DNA from: Candidatus Enterococcus myersii
GTDB lineage: Bacteria > Bacillota > Bacilli > Lactobacillales > Enterococcaceae
DNA length: 64,000 nucleotides
Direction of reading: 5' to 3'
Assembly: GCF_017316025.1 (NCBI RefSeq)
Contig: NZ_JAFLVT010000007.1
Location: forward strand, 51,626-115,625
The position numbers and the translations under genes were made by a program. Position 1 is the stretch's first letter. Every line of letters starts with the position of its first letter. A model generated the notes under the pieces. That model was not told the DNA's origin. It saw only the letters and a list, made by a program, of their open reading frames with translations, and did not search any database. Shown piece by piece: positions 1-8,386 of this stretch.

Positions 1-25
1 AAATCGCAGACAGAAGTCTGCGATT
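1..25 (-). terminator. Intrinsic terminator of rpsU-yqeY
   Basis: A perfect 10-bp inverted repeat (AATCGCAGAC / GTCTGCGATT, 4-nt loop) starts seven bases beyond the yqeY stop codon. The T-run on the minus strand would lie at or beyond the window edge, so only the stem is visible. Confidence 0.75.
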
Positions 26-31
26 AAATAA

Positions 32-478
32 CTATTTATTCAATAATTCTTTGACGATAGCATTTACCTGATTACCATCAGCTTTCCCTTTGACTAAAGG
101 CATTACAGCCCCCATCACTTTACCAAATTCACTTGGTGAAGTAGCGCCAGTTTTACTGATTGCATCTGTTACAATCTGACGAATTTCTTCTTCAGAAAGT
201 TGTGCTGGTAAATACTTTTCAACGACTTTGATTTCCGCTTTTACTTGCGTTGCCAAATCGTCTCGCCCTGCTTTTTCAAATTCAGTTAAAGAATCACGAC
301 GTTGTTTCATTTCCCGTGATAAAACGGTCAATTCTTCATCGTCAGTTAATTCTGCACCTTTTTTGATTTGTTCGTTTTGCAACGATGCCTTCAACATGCG
401 AATCACCTGCAAAGACTCTTTATCCTTAGCTTTCATCGCTGTCTTCATATCATCGTTCAAAGTACTTAGTAGTGACAC
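32..478 (-). CDS. yqeY: GatB/YqeY domain protein
   Basis: This 148-residue protein matches the full length of the YqeY family, which is related to the C-terminal tRNA-binding domain of the GatB amidotransferase subunit. It has a helical N-terminal half (MSLLSTLNDDMKTAMKAKDK) and the typical C-terminal segment ending in NAIVKELLNK. The start is a GTG preceded by TTGGAG. It lies just downstream of rpsU on the same strand, the common arrangement in Firmicutes, and shares its promoter. The family's exact biochemical role is not settled; a link to tRNA or amidotransferase metabolism is only inferred from the domain. Confidence 0.9.
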   Translation of the reverse strand: MSLLSTLNDDMKTAMKAKDKESLQVIRMLKASLQNEQIKKGAELTDDEELTVLSREMKQRRDSLTEFEKAGRDDLATQVKAEIKVVEKYLPAQLSEEEIRQIVTDAISKTGATSPSEFGKVMGAVMPLVKGKADGNQVNAIVKELLNK

Positions 479-504
479 ACTACCAGCTCCAATCTTGTTG
501 CAAA

Positions 505-681
505 CTAGAATTTTTTGCGTTTTCTAGCAGCTTCAGATTTTTTCTTACGTTTCACACTTGGTTTTTCATAAAATTCCCGTTTACGAGATTCTTGAAGAGT
601 CCCAGCTTTTGAAACGGAACGTTTGAAGCGACGAAGAGCGTCGTCAAGAGATTCATTTTTACGAACCACTGTTTTTGACAT
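505..681 (-). CDS. rpsU: 30S ribosomal protein S21
   Basis: A 58-residue, very basic protein beginning [20 protein letters not shown], the hallmark of bS21, and ending in a Lys/Arg-rich tail (RKRKKF). S21 sits on the small subunit platform near the anti-Shine-Dalgarno region and helps initiation. A GGAGGGAGG ribosome binding site lies just ahead of the ATG at 681. It is too short for a 60-residue ORF cutoff, but the family match is unambiguous. It is the first gene of an rpsU-yqeY unit driven by the consensus promoter at 764-792. Confidence 0.96.
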   Translation of the reverse strand: MSKTVVRKNESLDDALRRFKRSVSKAGTLQESRKREFYEKPSVKRKKKSEAARKRKKF

Positions 682-763
682 GTAAATTCCCTCCCTCCGA
701 GCCTAAAAAGTAACCGTTTTTGTTAATCGAAACATTTTCAAAAAACAACACTGTCCTTAAAAA

Positions 764-792
764 ATTATAGCTAAGTAATAAAATAGTGTCAA
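764..792 (-). promoter_or_regulatory. Sigma-A promoter of rpsU-yqeY
   Basis: On the minus strand there is a perfect TTGACA (787-792), a 17-bp spacer and a perfect TATAAT (764-769). This is the best consensus promoter in the window, fitting a highly expressed ribosomal gene. The leader to rpsU is about 75 nt. Confidence 0.85.
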
Positions 793-855
793 GAGTATGG
801 TGCAAAGAAAAAAATCTTTTTCGCCTGAAAATTCGTGAAAAGGATGAAAAAATAA

Positions 856-1287
856 CTATTGACAGTCAGCACAGCGTCCTAAAATCTCAAAACGATGGCC
901 TTCGATGGTGCAACCGGGAAGTTGTCCTTTGAAAAAATCCATGGGGCAAAGATCTAATTCTTGGGTTTTACCACAAACCGTGCAGATAAAATGATGATGA
1001 TGATGATTTTTATCCTGACAGCAGTGAAAGCGGAATTTCATCTCACCGTTTAAGTCTGTTTCTTCTAATAAACCAATTTCTGAAAAATCATGGAGATTGC
1101 GATAAATCGTATCAAAACTGATACTTCCAAATTCGCCTTCCATATATTCTTGGACTTCTTTAGCTGCCACATAACGATTTTTTTTGGCTAAAAAAGTTAA
1201 CAACTTTTCCCGTTTATTAGTTTTTTTAAAGCCATGTTCTTTTAAAGTTACCATTGCCTGGTCAATTTTTGTCATTTCTCTTGTCAC
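856..1287 (-). CDS. zur: Fur-family regulator, probably Zur (zinc uptake repressor)
   Basis: A 143-residue Fur-superfamily repressor: winged helix in residues 1-85 (TIYRNLHDFSEIGLLEE) followed by a metal-binding dimerisation domain. It contains the His-rich stretch NHHHHHFIC and two CxxC pairs, near residues 102-105 (CTVC) and 139-142 (CADC), which form the structural zinc site. The GTG start at 1287 follows AGGAGG by 8 nt. Assignment to Zur rather than Fur or PerR rests on the operator upstream (1355-1369), which resembles the TCGTAATnATTACGA Zur consensus, and on recalled enterococcal gene order beside the PPDK regulator. Fur or PerR specificity is not excluded. Confidence 0.82.
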   Translation of the reverse strand: MTREMTKIDQAMVTLKEHGFKKTNKREKLLTFLAKKNRYVAAKEVQEYMEGEFGSISFDTIYRNLHDFSEIGLLEETDLNGEMKFRFHCCQDKNHHHHHFICTVCGKTQELDLCPMDFFKGQLPGCTIEGHRFEILGRCADCQ

Positions 1288-1354
1288 AAGAAAAACCTCC
1301 TAACACATCTACTTGGATAAAAACAGCAACTTTGTCTTTATCGTATCAGACAAA

Positions 1355-1369
1355 TCATAATGATTACGA
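1355..1369. promoter_or_regulatory. Zur box (7-1-7 inverted repeat)
   Basis: TCATAATGATTACGA differs from the Firmicute Zur consensus TCGTAATnATTACGA at one position. It lies in the zur/ppsR divergent region, close to the ppsR promoter and upstream of zur, so zur is probably autoregulated. PerR and Fur boxes fit less well because both lack the TTACGA arm. Confidence 0.7.
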
Positions 1370-1387
1370 ATTAGTTTTACTTGGATA

Positions 1388-1396
1388 TGGTATAAT
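1388..1396 (+). promoter_or_regulatory. Extended -10 promoter of ppsR
   Basis: TGGTATAAT is a perfect TATAAT with the TGn extension. No good -35 is seen; that region abuts the Zur box. The start codon follows 32 nt later with a GTGAGGGA ribosome binding site. Confidence 0.6.
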
Positions 1397-1428
1397 AAAC
1401 TACAACAAATTACAAGTGAGGGAAAAAG

Positions 1429-2277
1429 ATGAGTAAAGCTGCTGAAGAAATCTTAACAATTTTTGTCATTTCCGATTCTGCCGGAGAAACGGCTACAAAA
1501 TTGGCGCAAGCCACCATGGCCCAATACCCCACCGTAGAGTTTAATTTATTTCGCAAGACTTTTATGAGCGACAAAAAGACACTATTAAAAGCCTTAAAAG
1601 AAGCAAAAAAACTCAACGCCTTGATTTTATACACGATGATTAATGAAGATTTAGTCCAATTAATTCGTGATTTTTGCCAAGAAAGTAATTTATTTGGCTT
1701 TGACGTTTTATCAGCCCCCGTTTTGGAAATTGAAAAACGAACTGGTGTAGCTCCAACACGTGAACCAGGTGCACTGCACCACTTAAATAAAAACTATTTC
1801 AAACGCATTGAAGCAATGGAATTTGCCGTTAAATACGATGATGGTAAAGATCCTCGTGGTTTTTTAGAGGCAGATGTGGTGCTGTTAGGCGTCTCGCGGA
1901 CTTCAAAAACGCCTTTAAGCTTATTTTTAGCCAATAAAAACTTAAAAGTTGCCAACTTGCCCCTTGTGCCCCAAGCTCATATTCCCAAACAGCTCTGGGA
2001 AGTGGATAAGAAAAAAATCGTTGGTCTCACGAATGATCCCAACGTTTTAAATGGGATTCGAAAAGAACGAATGATTGCTTATGGTTTGAATCCAGATACG
2101 GCCTACTCGGATATTGATAAAATTCGGGCTGAATTAGAATTTGCAAATGACTTATACGAAAAATTGGGTTGTGTCGTGATTAACGTGGCCTCCTTATCAA
2201 TCGAAGAAACAGCTTCAATGATTATGAATGCCTTAGACTTAGAAGACCACAGTTATTATACAATGGAAGAAGAGTAA
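1429..2277 (+). CDS. ppsR: Pyruvate, phosphate dikinase / PEP synthetase regulatory protein (DUF299 kinase-pyrophosphorylase)
   Basis: A 282-residue full-length member of the DUF299/PEPSY-kinase family, bifunctional enzymes that inactivate pyruvate phosphate dikinase or PEP synthase by ADP-dependent threonine phosphorylation and reverse it by pyrophosphate-forming dephosphorylation. Visible family motifs are the N-terminal FVISDSAGETA and the P-loop-like segment LLGVSRTSKTPLSLFLA, plus GLTNDPNVLNGIRKER. No PPDK or PpsA gene is in the window, so the target cannot be named. The gene diverges from zur and is followed by a terminator shared with metAA. Confidence 0.88.
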   Translation: MSKAAEEILTIFVISDSAGETATKLAQATMAQYPTVEFNLFRKTFMSDKKTLLKALKEAKKLNALILYTMINEDLVQLIRDFCQESNLFGFDVLSAPVLEIEKRTGVAPTREPGALHHLNKNYFKRIEAMEFAVKYDDGKDPRGFLEADVVLLGVSRTSKTPLSLFLANKNLKVANLPLVPQAHIPKQLWEVDKKKIVGLTNDPNVLNGIRKERMIAYGLNPDTAYSDIDKIRAELEFANDLYEKLGCVVINVASLSIEETASMIMNALDLEDHSYYTMEEE

Positions 2278-2291
2278 GAAAAATACCCAGA

Positions 2292-2343
2292 AAAAAGCAA
2301 GGATTACTGGCGGCAACAGCCTGCTGTACTCCTTGCTTTTTTC
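2292..2343. terminator. Bidirectional terminator between ppsR and metAA
   Basis: Arms AAAAAGCAAGGA and TCCTTGCTTTTT flank about 28 nt that can form an inner CAGC/GCTG stem. T-runs exist on both strands, suiting the two convergent genes. Confidence 0.8.
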
Positions 2344-2354
2344 TTAGGTATCGC

Positions 2355-3299
2355 TTATTTTTTAGTATTTTTTTTACGCCGCTGATTTTCCTTTGGGATA
2401 TCAGCTAAATTATAAGGGGTTATTTGATAAACATCATTTAACCAATTGTGACACAGCAGCTGACTATGCCCCCGCCAATTATTAACCGGTTTTTTAGTGT
2501 AATCATTAGTAGGATAGTAATTTTCAGGTACTTTGGGATTTAGCCCTCTTTTTTGATCCCGTAAAAATTCCTGATGCAATGTGTCTGTATCATATTCATA
2601 ATGACCTAATAAAAAGATATCATGTTCATCATCACTCAACAAAATCGTTGGCCCAATTTCCTTACTTTTGGCAACTACTGCAACTGGTGCCTGTGTTAAA
2701 TCTTCACAATTAATCCCTGTATAACGAGATTGCGGTCCCCAAAAATAATCGTCAAAACCACGAAAAAGCCGTCGATTTGCTATTGTGTACTGGCAAAAAT
2801 TACCAAATAGTTTTTCTTGATACATCACTTTTTTCACCCCGTAATGGTAAAAAAGCCCCGCCTGTGCTCCCCAGCAAATATGAATGACCGACGTCACATT
2901 TTGCTTACTCCACTCCATTACAAAACATAATTCCTGCCAATAATCAACTTCTTCAAAATCAAGCTCTTCCACCGGCGCTCCGGTGATAATTAGGCCATCA
3001 TAAAAGCGTTCTTTAATCTCATTAAAACTTAAATAAAATTGGTCTAAATGGCTTTTTGCGACATTTTTATGGGCATGAGTATTCATTTGTAAAAACTCAA
3101 CATTGATTTGCAAAGGACTTTGACTAATTAAACGCAACAATTGCGTTTCAGTAGTAATTTTATCCGGCATTAAATTAACGATTAAAATTTCCAGTGGTCT
3201 GATGTCTTGTGTCCTAGCTCTTTTGTCATCAATGGCAAAAATATCCCCTGCAGCCAAAATGGCTTTGGCAGGAAAACTATCTGGTAAGCGAATTGGCAT
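2355..3299 (-). CDS. metAA: Homoserine O-acetyltransferase (MetA family)
   Basis: A 314-residue MetA-family acyltransferase that activates homoserine for methionine synthesis. The catalytic Cys142 is in HICWGAQAG, and the His233/Glu235 pair is in LLGHYEYD. Residue 111, which sets acyl-CoA choice in this family (Gly for succinyl-CoA, Glu for acetyl-CoA), is Glu in GAPVEELDF, so acetyl-CoA is the predicted donor. This fits the O-acetylhomoserine sulfhydrylase encoded 2 nt upstream in the same operon. The older family name homoserine O-succinyltransferase would be misleading here. Confidence 0.92.
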   Translation of the reverse strand: MPIRLPDSFPAKAILAAGDIFAIDDKRARTQDIRPLEILIVNLMPDKITTETQLLRLISQSPLQINVEFLQMNTHAHKNVAKSHLDQFYLSFNEIKERFYDGLIITGAPVEELDFEEVDYWQELCFVMEWSKQNVTSVIHICWGAQAGLFYHYGVKKVMYQEKLFGNFCQYTIANRRLFRGFDDYFWGPQSRYTGINCEDLTQAPVAVVAKSKEIGPTILLSDDEHDIFLLGHYEYDTDTLHQEFLRDQKRGLNPKVPENYYPTNDYTKKPVNNWRGHSQLLCHNWLNDVYQITPYNLADIPKENQRRKKNTKK

Positions 3300-3301
3300 G
3301 C

Positions 3302-4573
3302 TTATCCCTCCAGTTGTCTAAATGCTTGTTTTAAATCTTTAATGATATCCTCTGCATTTTCTAAGCCACAAGAAAGACGAATTAAACCCGGTGAAATGCC
3401 GGCTTGTTGCAACTCTTGACTTGTTAATTGGCGATGAGTAGCACTTGCAGGATGCAACGCACACGTACGAATATCGGCCACATGCACCTCCAAAGAAACC
3501 AATTTTAAAGCATCCAACCATTGAGCAGCTCTTTTGCGATTCTTCCCAATCTCAAAGGAAATCACACCACATAAACCATTAGGTAGATATTTTTGCATTA
3601 ATTGATAATTAGTATCTGTCTTTAATCCTGGATAAGTAATCTGTGTAACGCTTTTTTCTGATGCTAAAAATTCGGCTACCTTCATCGCATTTTCAAAATG
3701 CCGATCCATCCGCACCGGTAATGTTTCAATGCCAAGATTTAATAAAAATGAGTTTTGAGGCGAAGGCGTCGCACCCAAATCCCGCATCAATTGCACACGG
3801 GCTTTGGTAATATAAGCAGCGACTCCAAAAGTTTCCGTATAGATAATACCATGGTATGTTTCATCTGGTGTAGCAAGTTGCGGAAACTTCCCGTTAGCCC
3901 AATTAAATTTCCCACTATCGACAATCACGCCACCGGTTTGTACAGCATGTCCATCGAGATATTTTGTGGTACTGTGAATTACAACGTCTGCGCCAAATTC
4001 AATTGGTCGACAAAAGTATGGTGTGGCAAAAGTATTATCAATTAAAAACGGCACTTCATTTTGATGAGCTAAAGTCGCAAATTTTTCAATATCCAATACT
4101 TTCATTGCTGGATTTGCAATTGTTTCAGCAAAAACTGCTTTGGTATTTGTTTTAATCGCTTTTTGTAATTCAGCTAGCGAAGCATTCTGATCAACAAAAG
4201 TAACTTCAATTCCCATTTTCTTTAACGTATGGGCAAACAAATTAAAGGTTCCACCATAAATAGCAGCAGCAGAAATAAAATGATCCCCTGCAGTAAGAAT
4301 ATTCAAAAGAGCCAAAAAGGTTGCTGCTTGTCCTGAAGACGTACACAAAGCCCCCACACCACCTTCAAGATTGGCAATTTTTTCTTCTACTGCATTGGTG
4401 GTAGGATTAGCCAAACGTGTATAAAAGTATCCCGCTTCTTCCAAATCAAAAAGTTTGCCAATGCTTTCAGTTGAGTCATAAGTATACGTTGTACTTTGCA
4501 CAATCGGCATGACCCGCGGCTCACCGTTTTGTGGCGTATAACCTGCATGTAAACATTTTGTTTCAAATTTCAT
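3302..4573 (-). CDS. metY: O-acetylhomoserine sulfhydrylase (PLP-dependent Cys/Met metabolism enzyme)
   Basis: A 423-residue fold-type I PLP enzyme of the Cys/Met metabolism family. The PLP lysine is Lys204 in HSTTKYLDGH; the start ETKCLHAGY and the segment YTRLANPTTNAVEEKIA are typical of O-acetylhomoserine sulfhydrylases, and the length (about 420) exceeds the roughly 380 of cystathionine gamma-synthases. It would convert O-acetylhomoserine plus sulfide to homocysteine. It is first in the metY-metAA operon, with an AGGAGG ribosome binding site before the ATG at 4573. Cystathionine synthase side activity cannot be excluded. Confidence 0.88.
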   Translation of the reverse strand: MKFETKCLHAGYTPQNGEPRVMPIVQSTTYTYDSTESIGKLFDLEEAGYFYTRLANPTTNAVEEKIANLEGGVGALCTSSGQAATFLALLNILTAGDHFISAAAIYGGTFNLFAHTLKKMGIEVTFVDQNASLAELQKAIKTNTKAVFAETIANPAMKVLDIEKFATLAHQNEVPFLIDNTFATPYFCRPIEFGADVVIHSTTKYLDGHAVQTGGVIVDSGKFNWANGKFPQLATPDETYHGIIYTETFGVAAYITKARVQLMRDLGATPSPQNSFLLNLGIETLPVRMDRHFENAMKVAEFLASEKSVTQITYPGLKTDTNYQLMQKYLPNGLCGVISFEIGKNRKRAAQWLDALKLVSLEVHVADIRTCALHPASATHRQLTSQELQQAGISPGLIRLSCGLENAEDIIKDLKQAFRQLEG

Positions 4574-4628
4574 TTTTTCTGCCTCCTTTTTTTGTCAAGT
4601 TGTGAATAATTGAACTAATCTGATTTAC

Positions 4629-4653
4629 AAAAAACTCGCCAACTGAGGCGAGT
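4629..4653 (-). terminator. Intrinsic terminator of hom-thrC-thrB
   Basis: ACTCGCC / GGCGAGT stem with a 6-nt loop, followed on the minus strand by six T. It separates the threonine operon from metY, leaving only about 55 nt for the metY promoter and leader. Confidence 0.82.
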
Positions 4654-4697
4654 CCTGGTTAATTTGATTAATGACTTTTAAAAGTCTTTTCCGTCTT

Positions 4698-5561
4698 TTA
4701 AAAAACTTGAACACCTTCACGATCAACTTGGAAAATTTCAATGGTCGCTTTTTTATCAAGTATTTTTAGTTGTGGTATTATTTGGGCTGTTTTATTTTTT
4801 GGTGCCAAAATAATAACAGTTGGACCAGCTCCACTTAAATAACAGCCAAAGCCACCTTGAGCATGACTAATTTCTCGAATTTTCGCTAAATGTGGCACGA
4901 AAAGACTACGATATTGTTCGTGAAATTGATCTTGTTCCATCATTTTTCCCGCCACTGCTAAATTTCCTGCCATTAAAGCTGCCACCATAACATTGGCAAT
5001 GCTACTAGCAGTTACTGCTTGGCTATAAGACAGTTGTGTAGGTAAAACATCACGACTTTCACTAGTTGCCAGTTCCGTGTTAGGTATAAAAGCAATTAAA
5101 TCACAGTCAGGAAAATAATGTTTCAGATAGTACGTTTTGTCATTATGATAACTTGCAACAACTAAATCACCACAAATTGCTGGCGCAACATTATCTGGAT
5201 GCCCTTCCATCTCAGTAGCTAATTTGATTTTATCACTTTCACTTAATTCCAAATTTCCTAAACGATTGGCCAATTCAATTCCGGCTACAATTGCAGAAGA
5301 ACTACTTCCCAATCCTCGTGTCAACGGAATATCAGACGTCACTTTAATATGATGGGGTAAAAGATTTGGCGCTGTCTTTAAAGCTGTTTGAACAATTAAA
5401 TTGCTCGCATCAGATGAAATGAAATCGCCATAGCTATGCTCTACTTGCCACGTTATAGCTGGCTTTACAACTTCCACAAACAAATAACAGCTCACCGCTA
5501 CTCCACAAGAATCAAAACCGGGACCTAAGTTGGCACTAGTGGCCGGTACGCGGATTCTCAT
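4698..5561 (-). CDS. thrB: Homoserine kinase
   Basis: A 287-residue GHMP-superfamily kinase that phosphorylates homoserine for threonine synthesis. The N-terminal [16 protein letters not shown] and the ATP-binding loop [12 protein letters not shown] (residues 79-90) are diagnostic, and a C-terminal [13 protein letters not shown] motif is present. The ATG overlaps the thrC stop region by 4 nt, indicating translational coupling. It is the last gene of hom-thrC-thrB. Confidence 0.95.
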   Translation of the reverse strand: MRIRVPATSANLGPGFDSCGVAVSCYLFVEVVKPAITWQVEHSYGDFISSDASNLIVQTALKTAPNLLPHHIKVTSDIPLTRGLGSSSSAIVAGIELANRLGNLELSESDKIKLATEMEGHPDNVAPAICGDLVVASYHNDKTYYLKHYFPDCDLIAFIPNTELATSESRDVLPTQLSYSQAVTASSIANVMVAALMAGNLAVAGKMMEQDQFHEQYRSLFVPHLAKIREISHAQGGFGCYLSGAGPTVIILAPKNKTAQIIPQLKILDKKATIEIFQVDREGVQVF

Positions 5562-6616
5562 AGTTTTGCCACTCCTTGACGTAAGTGATTACGCATCTCT
5601 TCTAAATCACTCATTTTATGAATGTCCACTGTAGTTTCATTAATTGCCGTATCAGGATCTTTTAATCCGTTGCCGGTAAAGACGCAAACGACTGTTTCGC
5701 CTGCTTTAATTTTGCCTGCTTTAACATGTTGAATTACCCCGGCTAAAGACGCTGCTGAACCAGGTTCCACAAAAACACCATCTTGGGCTGCAACTTTTTT
5801 ATATGCATTCAAAATTTCTGCATCTGTTACAGAATCAATATAGCCTTTTGACTCGTCTCTGGCTGCTTCAGCTAACTTCCAGCTTGCAGGATTACCAATC
5901 CGAATTGCCGTTGCAATTGTTTCAGGTTGCGCAATCACTGCCCCTTTTACAATCGCTGCTGCACCTTCTGCTTCAAAACCGTGCATACGTGGCAAAGTTG
6001 TTCCTTTTACGTCATGCCATTCTTTAAAACCTTTCCAGTAAGCTGAAATATTTCCCGCGTTCCCAACAGGAATTGCTAAAACATCGGGAGCTTTTTCTAA
6101 TTGTTGACACACTTCAAAGGCAGCTGTTTTTTGTCCTTCTAAACGATACGGATTCACAGAATTTACCAATGCTACCGCCTCTGTTTCCGCAATTTCACGG
6201 ACTGCTTTTAAAGCTTCATCAAAATTACCTGGAATCGAAATAATATCAGCACCATAAATAATTGCCTGAGCTAGCTTTCCCATTGCAATTTTACCATCTG
6301 GGATAACCACGTAAGCTTTGATACCTGCTCTAGTTGCATACGCTGCCGCTGCCGCACTAGTATTACCTGTTGAGGCACAAATAATTGCTTTCGCCCCATC
6401 TTCAACAGCTTTGGCTACAGCCATTACCATTCCGCGGTCTTTAAATGAGCCAGTCGGATTCAAGCCTTCATATTTGCCATACAAGTTAATTTTCAACTCT
6501 TTTGACAAGCTATTTAAAGGAATAAGTGGTGTATTTCCCTCTGCTAGTGAAATCATTGGTGTTTTTTCTGTTACAGGTAAATACTCTTTAAAAGTTTTTA
6601 ATAAGCCTTCGTACAT
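5558..6616 (-). CDS. thrC: Threonine synthase
   Basis: A 352-residue fold-type II PLP enzyme converting O-phosphohomoserine to threonine. The PLP lysine is Lys59 in [11 protein letters not shown]; the Gly-rich phosphate cradle ([15 protein letters not shown]) and [15 protein letters not shown] are present. Length and motifs match the short Bacillus-type threonine synthase rather than the long enterobacterial or yeast form. It starts 2 nt after the hom stop and overlaps thrB by 4 nt. Confidence 0.95.
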   Translation of the reverse strand: MYEGLLKTFKEYLPVTEKTPMISLAEGNTPLIPLNSLSKELKINLYGKYEGLNPTGSFKDRGMVMAVAKAVEDGAKAIICASTGNTSAAAAAYATRAGIKAYVVIPDGKIAMGKLAQAIIYGADIISIPGNFDEALKAVREIAETEAVALVNSVNPYRLEGQKTAAFEVCQQLEKAPDVLAIPVGNAGNISAYWKGFKEWHDVKGTTLPRMHGFEAEGAAAIVKGAVIAQPETIATAIRIGNPASWKLAEAARDESKGYIDSVTDAEILNAYKKVAAQDGVFVEPGSAASLAGVIQHVKAGKIKAGETVVCVFTGNGLKDPDTAINETTVDIHKMSDLEEMRNHLRQGVAKL

Positions 6617-6618
6617 CT

Positions 6619-7896
6619 TTATCCCTCCAATATTTCCATCATCTGCGTTACTTTTACATCAACGTCAGCTAGTGCTGTTACTACCTCATCACGTTTTTCT
6701 AACGATATATTTTGCGTTAAATAAACAAAACGAAAATCATCGGTTTGCTTTTGTTCTACTAGTTCAACAGCCAAGTTTATTTCAGAAAAAATTGTCGCAA
6801 TTTGAGTTTGCTGTTGCTTGGTATCCGCTTTTAAAGCTAAATAAAAACGACCCGTTACATCTTCTTTATTTTGCAAGTTTACCTGTGCTTTGTAATCTGT
6901 AAAAGGCGCTACCGGTAGTTTTTCTGCCGTGCGCTGGGCAATAACAGCCAAATCATTTACGACACTTGTTGCTGTTGGAATTGATCCGGCACCTGGACCG
7001 TAAAACATACTCTTTCCGATACCATAACTTTTAATAAAGACACCATTTAATTCGTTGTAAATACTTGCTAGAGGATGACGCTTTGGTACTAATTTGGGTG
7101 CGACATCAGCATAAACACCATTAGCAGAGTTTTTTGTTTGCGCGATTAATTTAACTTCATAGCCTAACTGTTGGGCCAATTTCAAATCTGCTAAATCCAT
7201 TCCACGAATCCCGGTAACAGCAAAATCCTTCATACCTAAATCCTGATGAAATGCAAATCTGGTTAAAATTACGGCTTTATAAGCAGCATCAATTCCGTCA
7301 ACATCATTGGTTGGGTCTGATTCTGCAAAGCCAAGTTTTTGGGCTTGTTGTAAGGAAACTTCATAAGAAAGATTATTTTCTAGCATTTGCGTCAGCATAT
7401 AGTTGGTTGTCCCATTTACAATACCAAAAACTTCAGTGATTTCATCTGCTAAAAAGCTATTTACGAGTGTTCGTAAAATTGGAATTCCCCCGGCAACACT
7501 CGCTTCATAATAGAAGTAACAGCCATTTTCTTGGGCTGTTGCAACTAATTCATTGCCATGTTGGGCAATCAAATCTTTATTTGCTGAAACAACATGCTTG
7601 CCGCTATTAAGAGCTGCTAGAATAAAAGATTTCGCTGGCTCAATTTTTCCCATGACTTCTACTACAATATCAATTTCAGGATCATCGGTGATGTCTTTAA
7701 TGTCATGGACTAAAGAAAAACCATGTTCAGCTGCAATAGTTTTTTTATCTTCTCCGATTCGTACCAAAGCTTTCGCAACTTCTAGTTTAATACCGGTAGC
7801 AGACAAGATTTTCGTGCTATTTTGGGCTATCACTTTTGCTACTCCGGAGCCGACCACACCTAAACCTAATAGACCAATTTTCAATCGCTTTTCCAT
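6619..7896 (-). CDS. hom: Homoserine dehydrogenase
   Basis: A 425-residue NAD(P)-dependent enzyme reducing aspartate semialdehyde to homoserine, the branch metabolite for both the threonine genes downstream and the neighbouring metY-metAA. It has an N-terminal Rossmann motif ([11 protein letters not shown]), the catalytic-domain signature [15 protein letters not shown], and a C-terminal ACT domain from about residue 345, which suggests allosteric control by threonine. No aspartokinase is fused or adjacent. An AGGAGG ribosome binding site precedes the ATG at 7896. Confidence 0.95.
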   Translation of the reverse strand: MEKRLKIGLLGLGVVGSGVAKVIAQNSTKILSATGIKLEVAKALVRIGEDKKTIAAEHGFSLVHDIKDITDDPEIDIVVEVMGKIEPAKSFILAALNSGKHVVSANKDLIAQHGNELVATAQENGCYFYYEASVAGGIPILRTLVNSFLADEITEVFGIVNGTTNYMLTQMLENNLSYEVSLQQAQKLGFAESDPTNDVDGIDAAYKAVILTRFAFHQDLGMKDFAVTGIRGMDLADLKLAQQLGYEVKLIAQTKNSANGVYADVAPKLVPKRHPLASIYNELNGVFIKSYGIGKSMFYGPGAGSIPTATSVVNDLAVIAQRTAEKLPVAPFTDYKAQVNLQNKEDVTGRFYLALKADTKQQQTQIATIFSEINLAVELVEQKQTDDFRFVYLTQNISLEKRDEVVTALADVDVKVTQMMEILEG

Positions 7897-7983
7897 ACTA
7901 CCTCCTAAAAGTTGTCATTCAAATGAATTAGAATACATTCGTTGTTTTCAAAGAAATTTCTTTAAGCATACCAAAAATGATGC

Positions 7984-8025
7984 AAAAAAACTAGGACTTT
8001 CGTAAATGAAAGTCCTAGTTTTTTT
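7984..8025. terminator. Terminator downstream of the ArsR-type regulator
   Basis: A perfect 18-bp stem: A-run then CTAGGACTTTC, six-base loop GTAAAT, then GAAAGTCCTAG and a T-run. It has runs on both strands, and on the minus strand it ends the pgcA-arsR unit before hom. Confidence 0.9.
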
Positions 8026-8078
8026 CAGTAAAGACAAGAAACATAATGAATTTTGTGCAAAAAGTCTTTCATTAATAA

Positions 8079-8366
8079 TTAGCTATGATGAATATGTTCA
8101 AAGGTCTGTTCTAATATATCCAATACGTGATGATCATCTAAACTATATAAAACAGTTTTGCCTTCTCGGCGAGACTTTACTACACGATTATCTCGTAAAA
8201 GTTTTAACTGGTGGGAGACAGCTGACTGTTCCATTTCAACTACTTCACCGATAGTTGTCACATTCAATTCACCTTTTTTTAACGCTAGTAAAATTTTAAG
8301 TCGTGTTTTATCTGCTAAAACTTTAAAAAGACGACTAACTTGCAGAATTTCTGTTTCTTGCTCCAT
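8079..8366 (-). CDS. ArsR/SmtB-family metal-sensing repressor, CzrA-like
   Basis: A 95-residue winged-helix repressor (LADKTRLKILLALKKGELNV; recognition helix QSAVSHQLKLLRDNRVV). The C-terminal helix carries Asp78, His80, His91 and His94, the same D-x-H then H-x2-H spacing as the alpha-5 zinc/cobalt site of Staphylococcus aureus CzrA. The alpha-3 CxC site of arsenic or cadmium sensors is absent. No metal transporter is adjacent: the gene follows pgcA by 20 nt on the same strand and probably shares its transcript, so its target is likely elsewhere. The Zn/Co assignment is inferred from ligand spacing. Confidence 0.85.
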   Translation of the reverse strand: MEQETEILQVSRLFKVLADKTRLKILLALKKGELNVTTIGEVVEMEQSAVSHQLKLLRDNRVVKSRREGKTVLYSLDDHHVLDILEQTFEHIHHS

Positions 8367-8386
8367 GTAGACACCTCTTTTATTTC

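Noticed and set aside
4574..4628. SAM riboswitch or T-box ahead of metY-metAA
   Set aside because: Only about 55 nt separate the thrB terminator from the metY start, too short for either, and no motif is visible.
7897..7983. CodY box upstream of hom
   Set aside because: A TTTC-TTT-GAAA arrangement is present, but the 3-nt spacing does not fit AATTTTCWGAAAATT.
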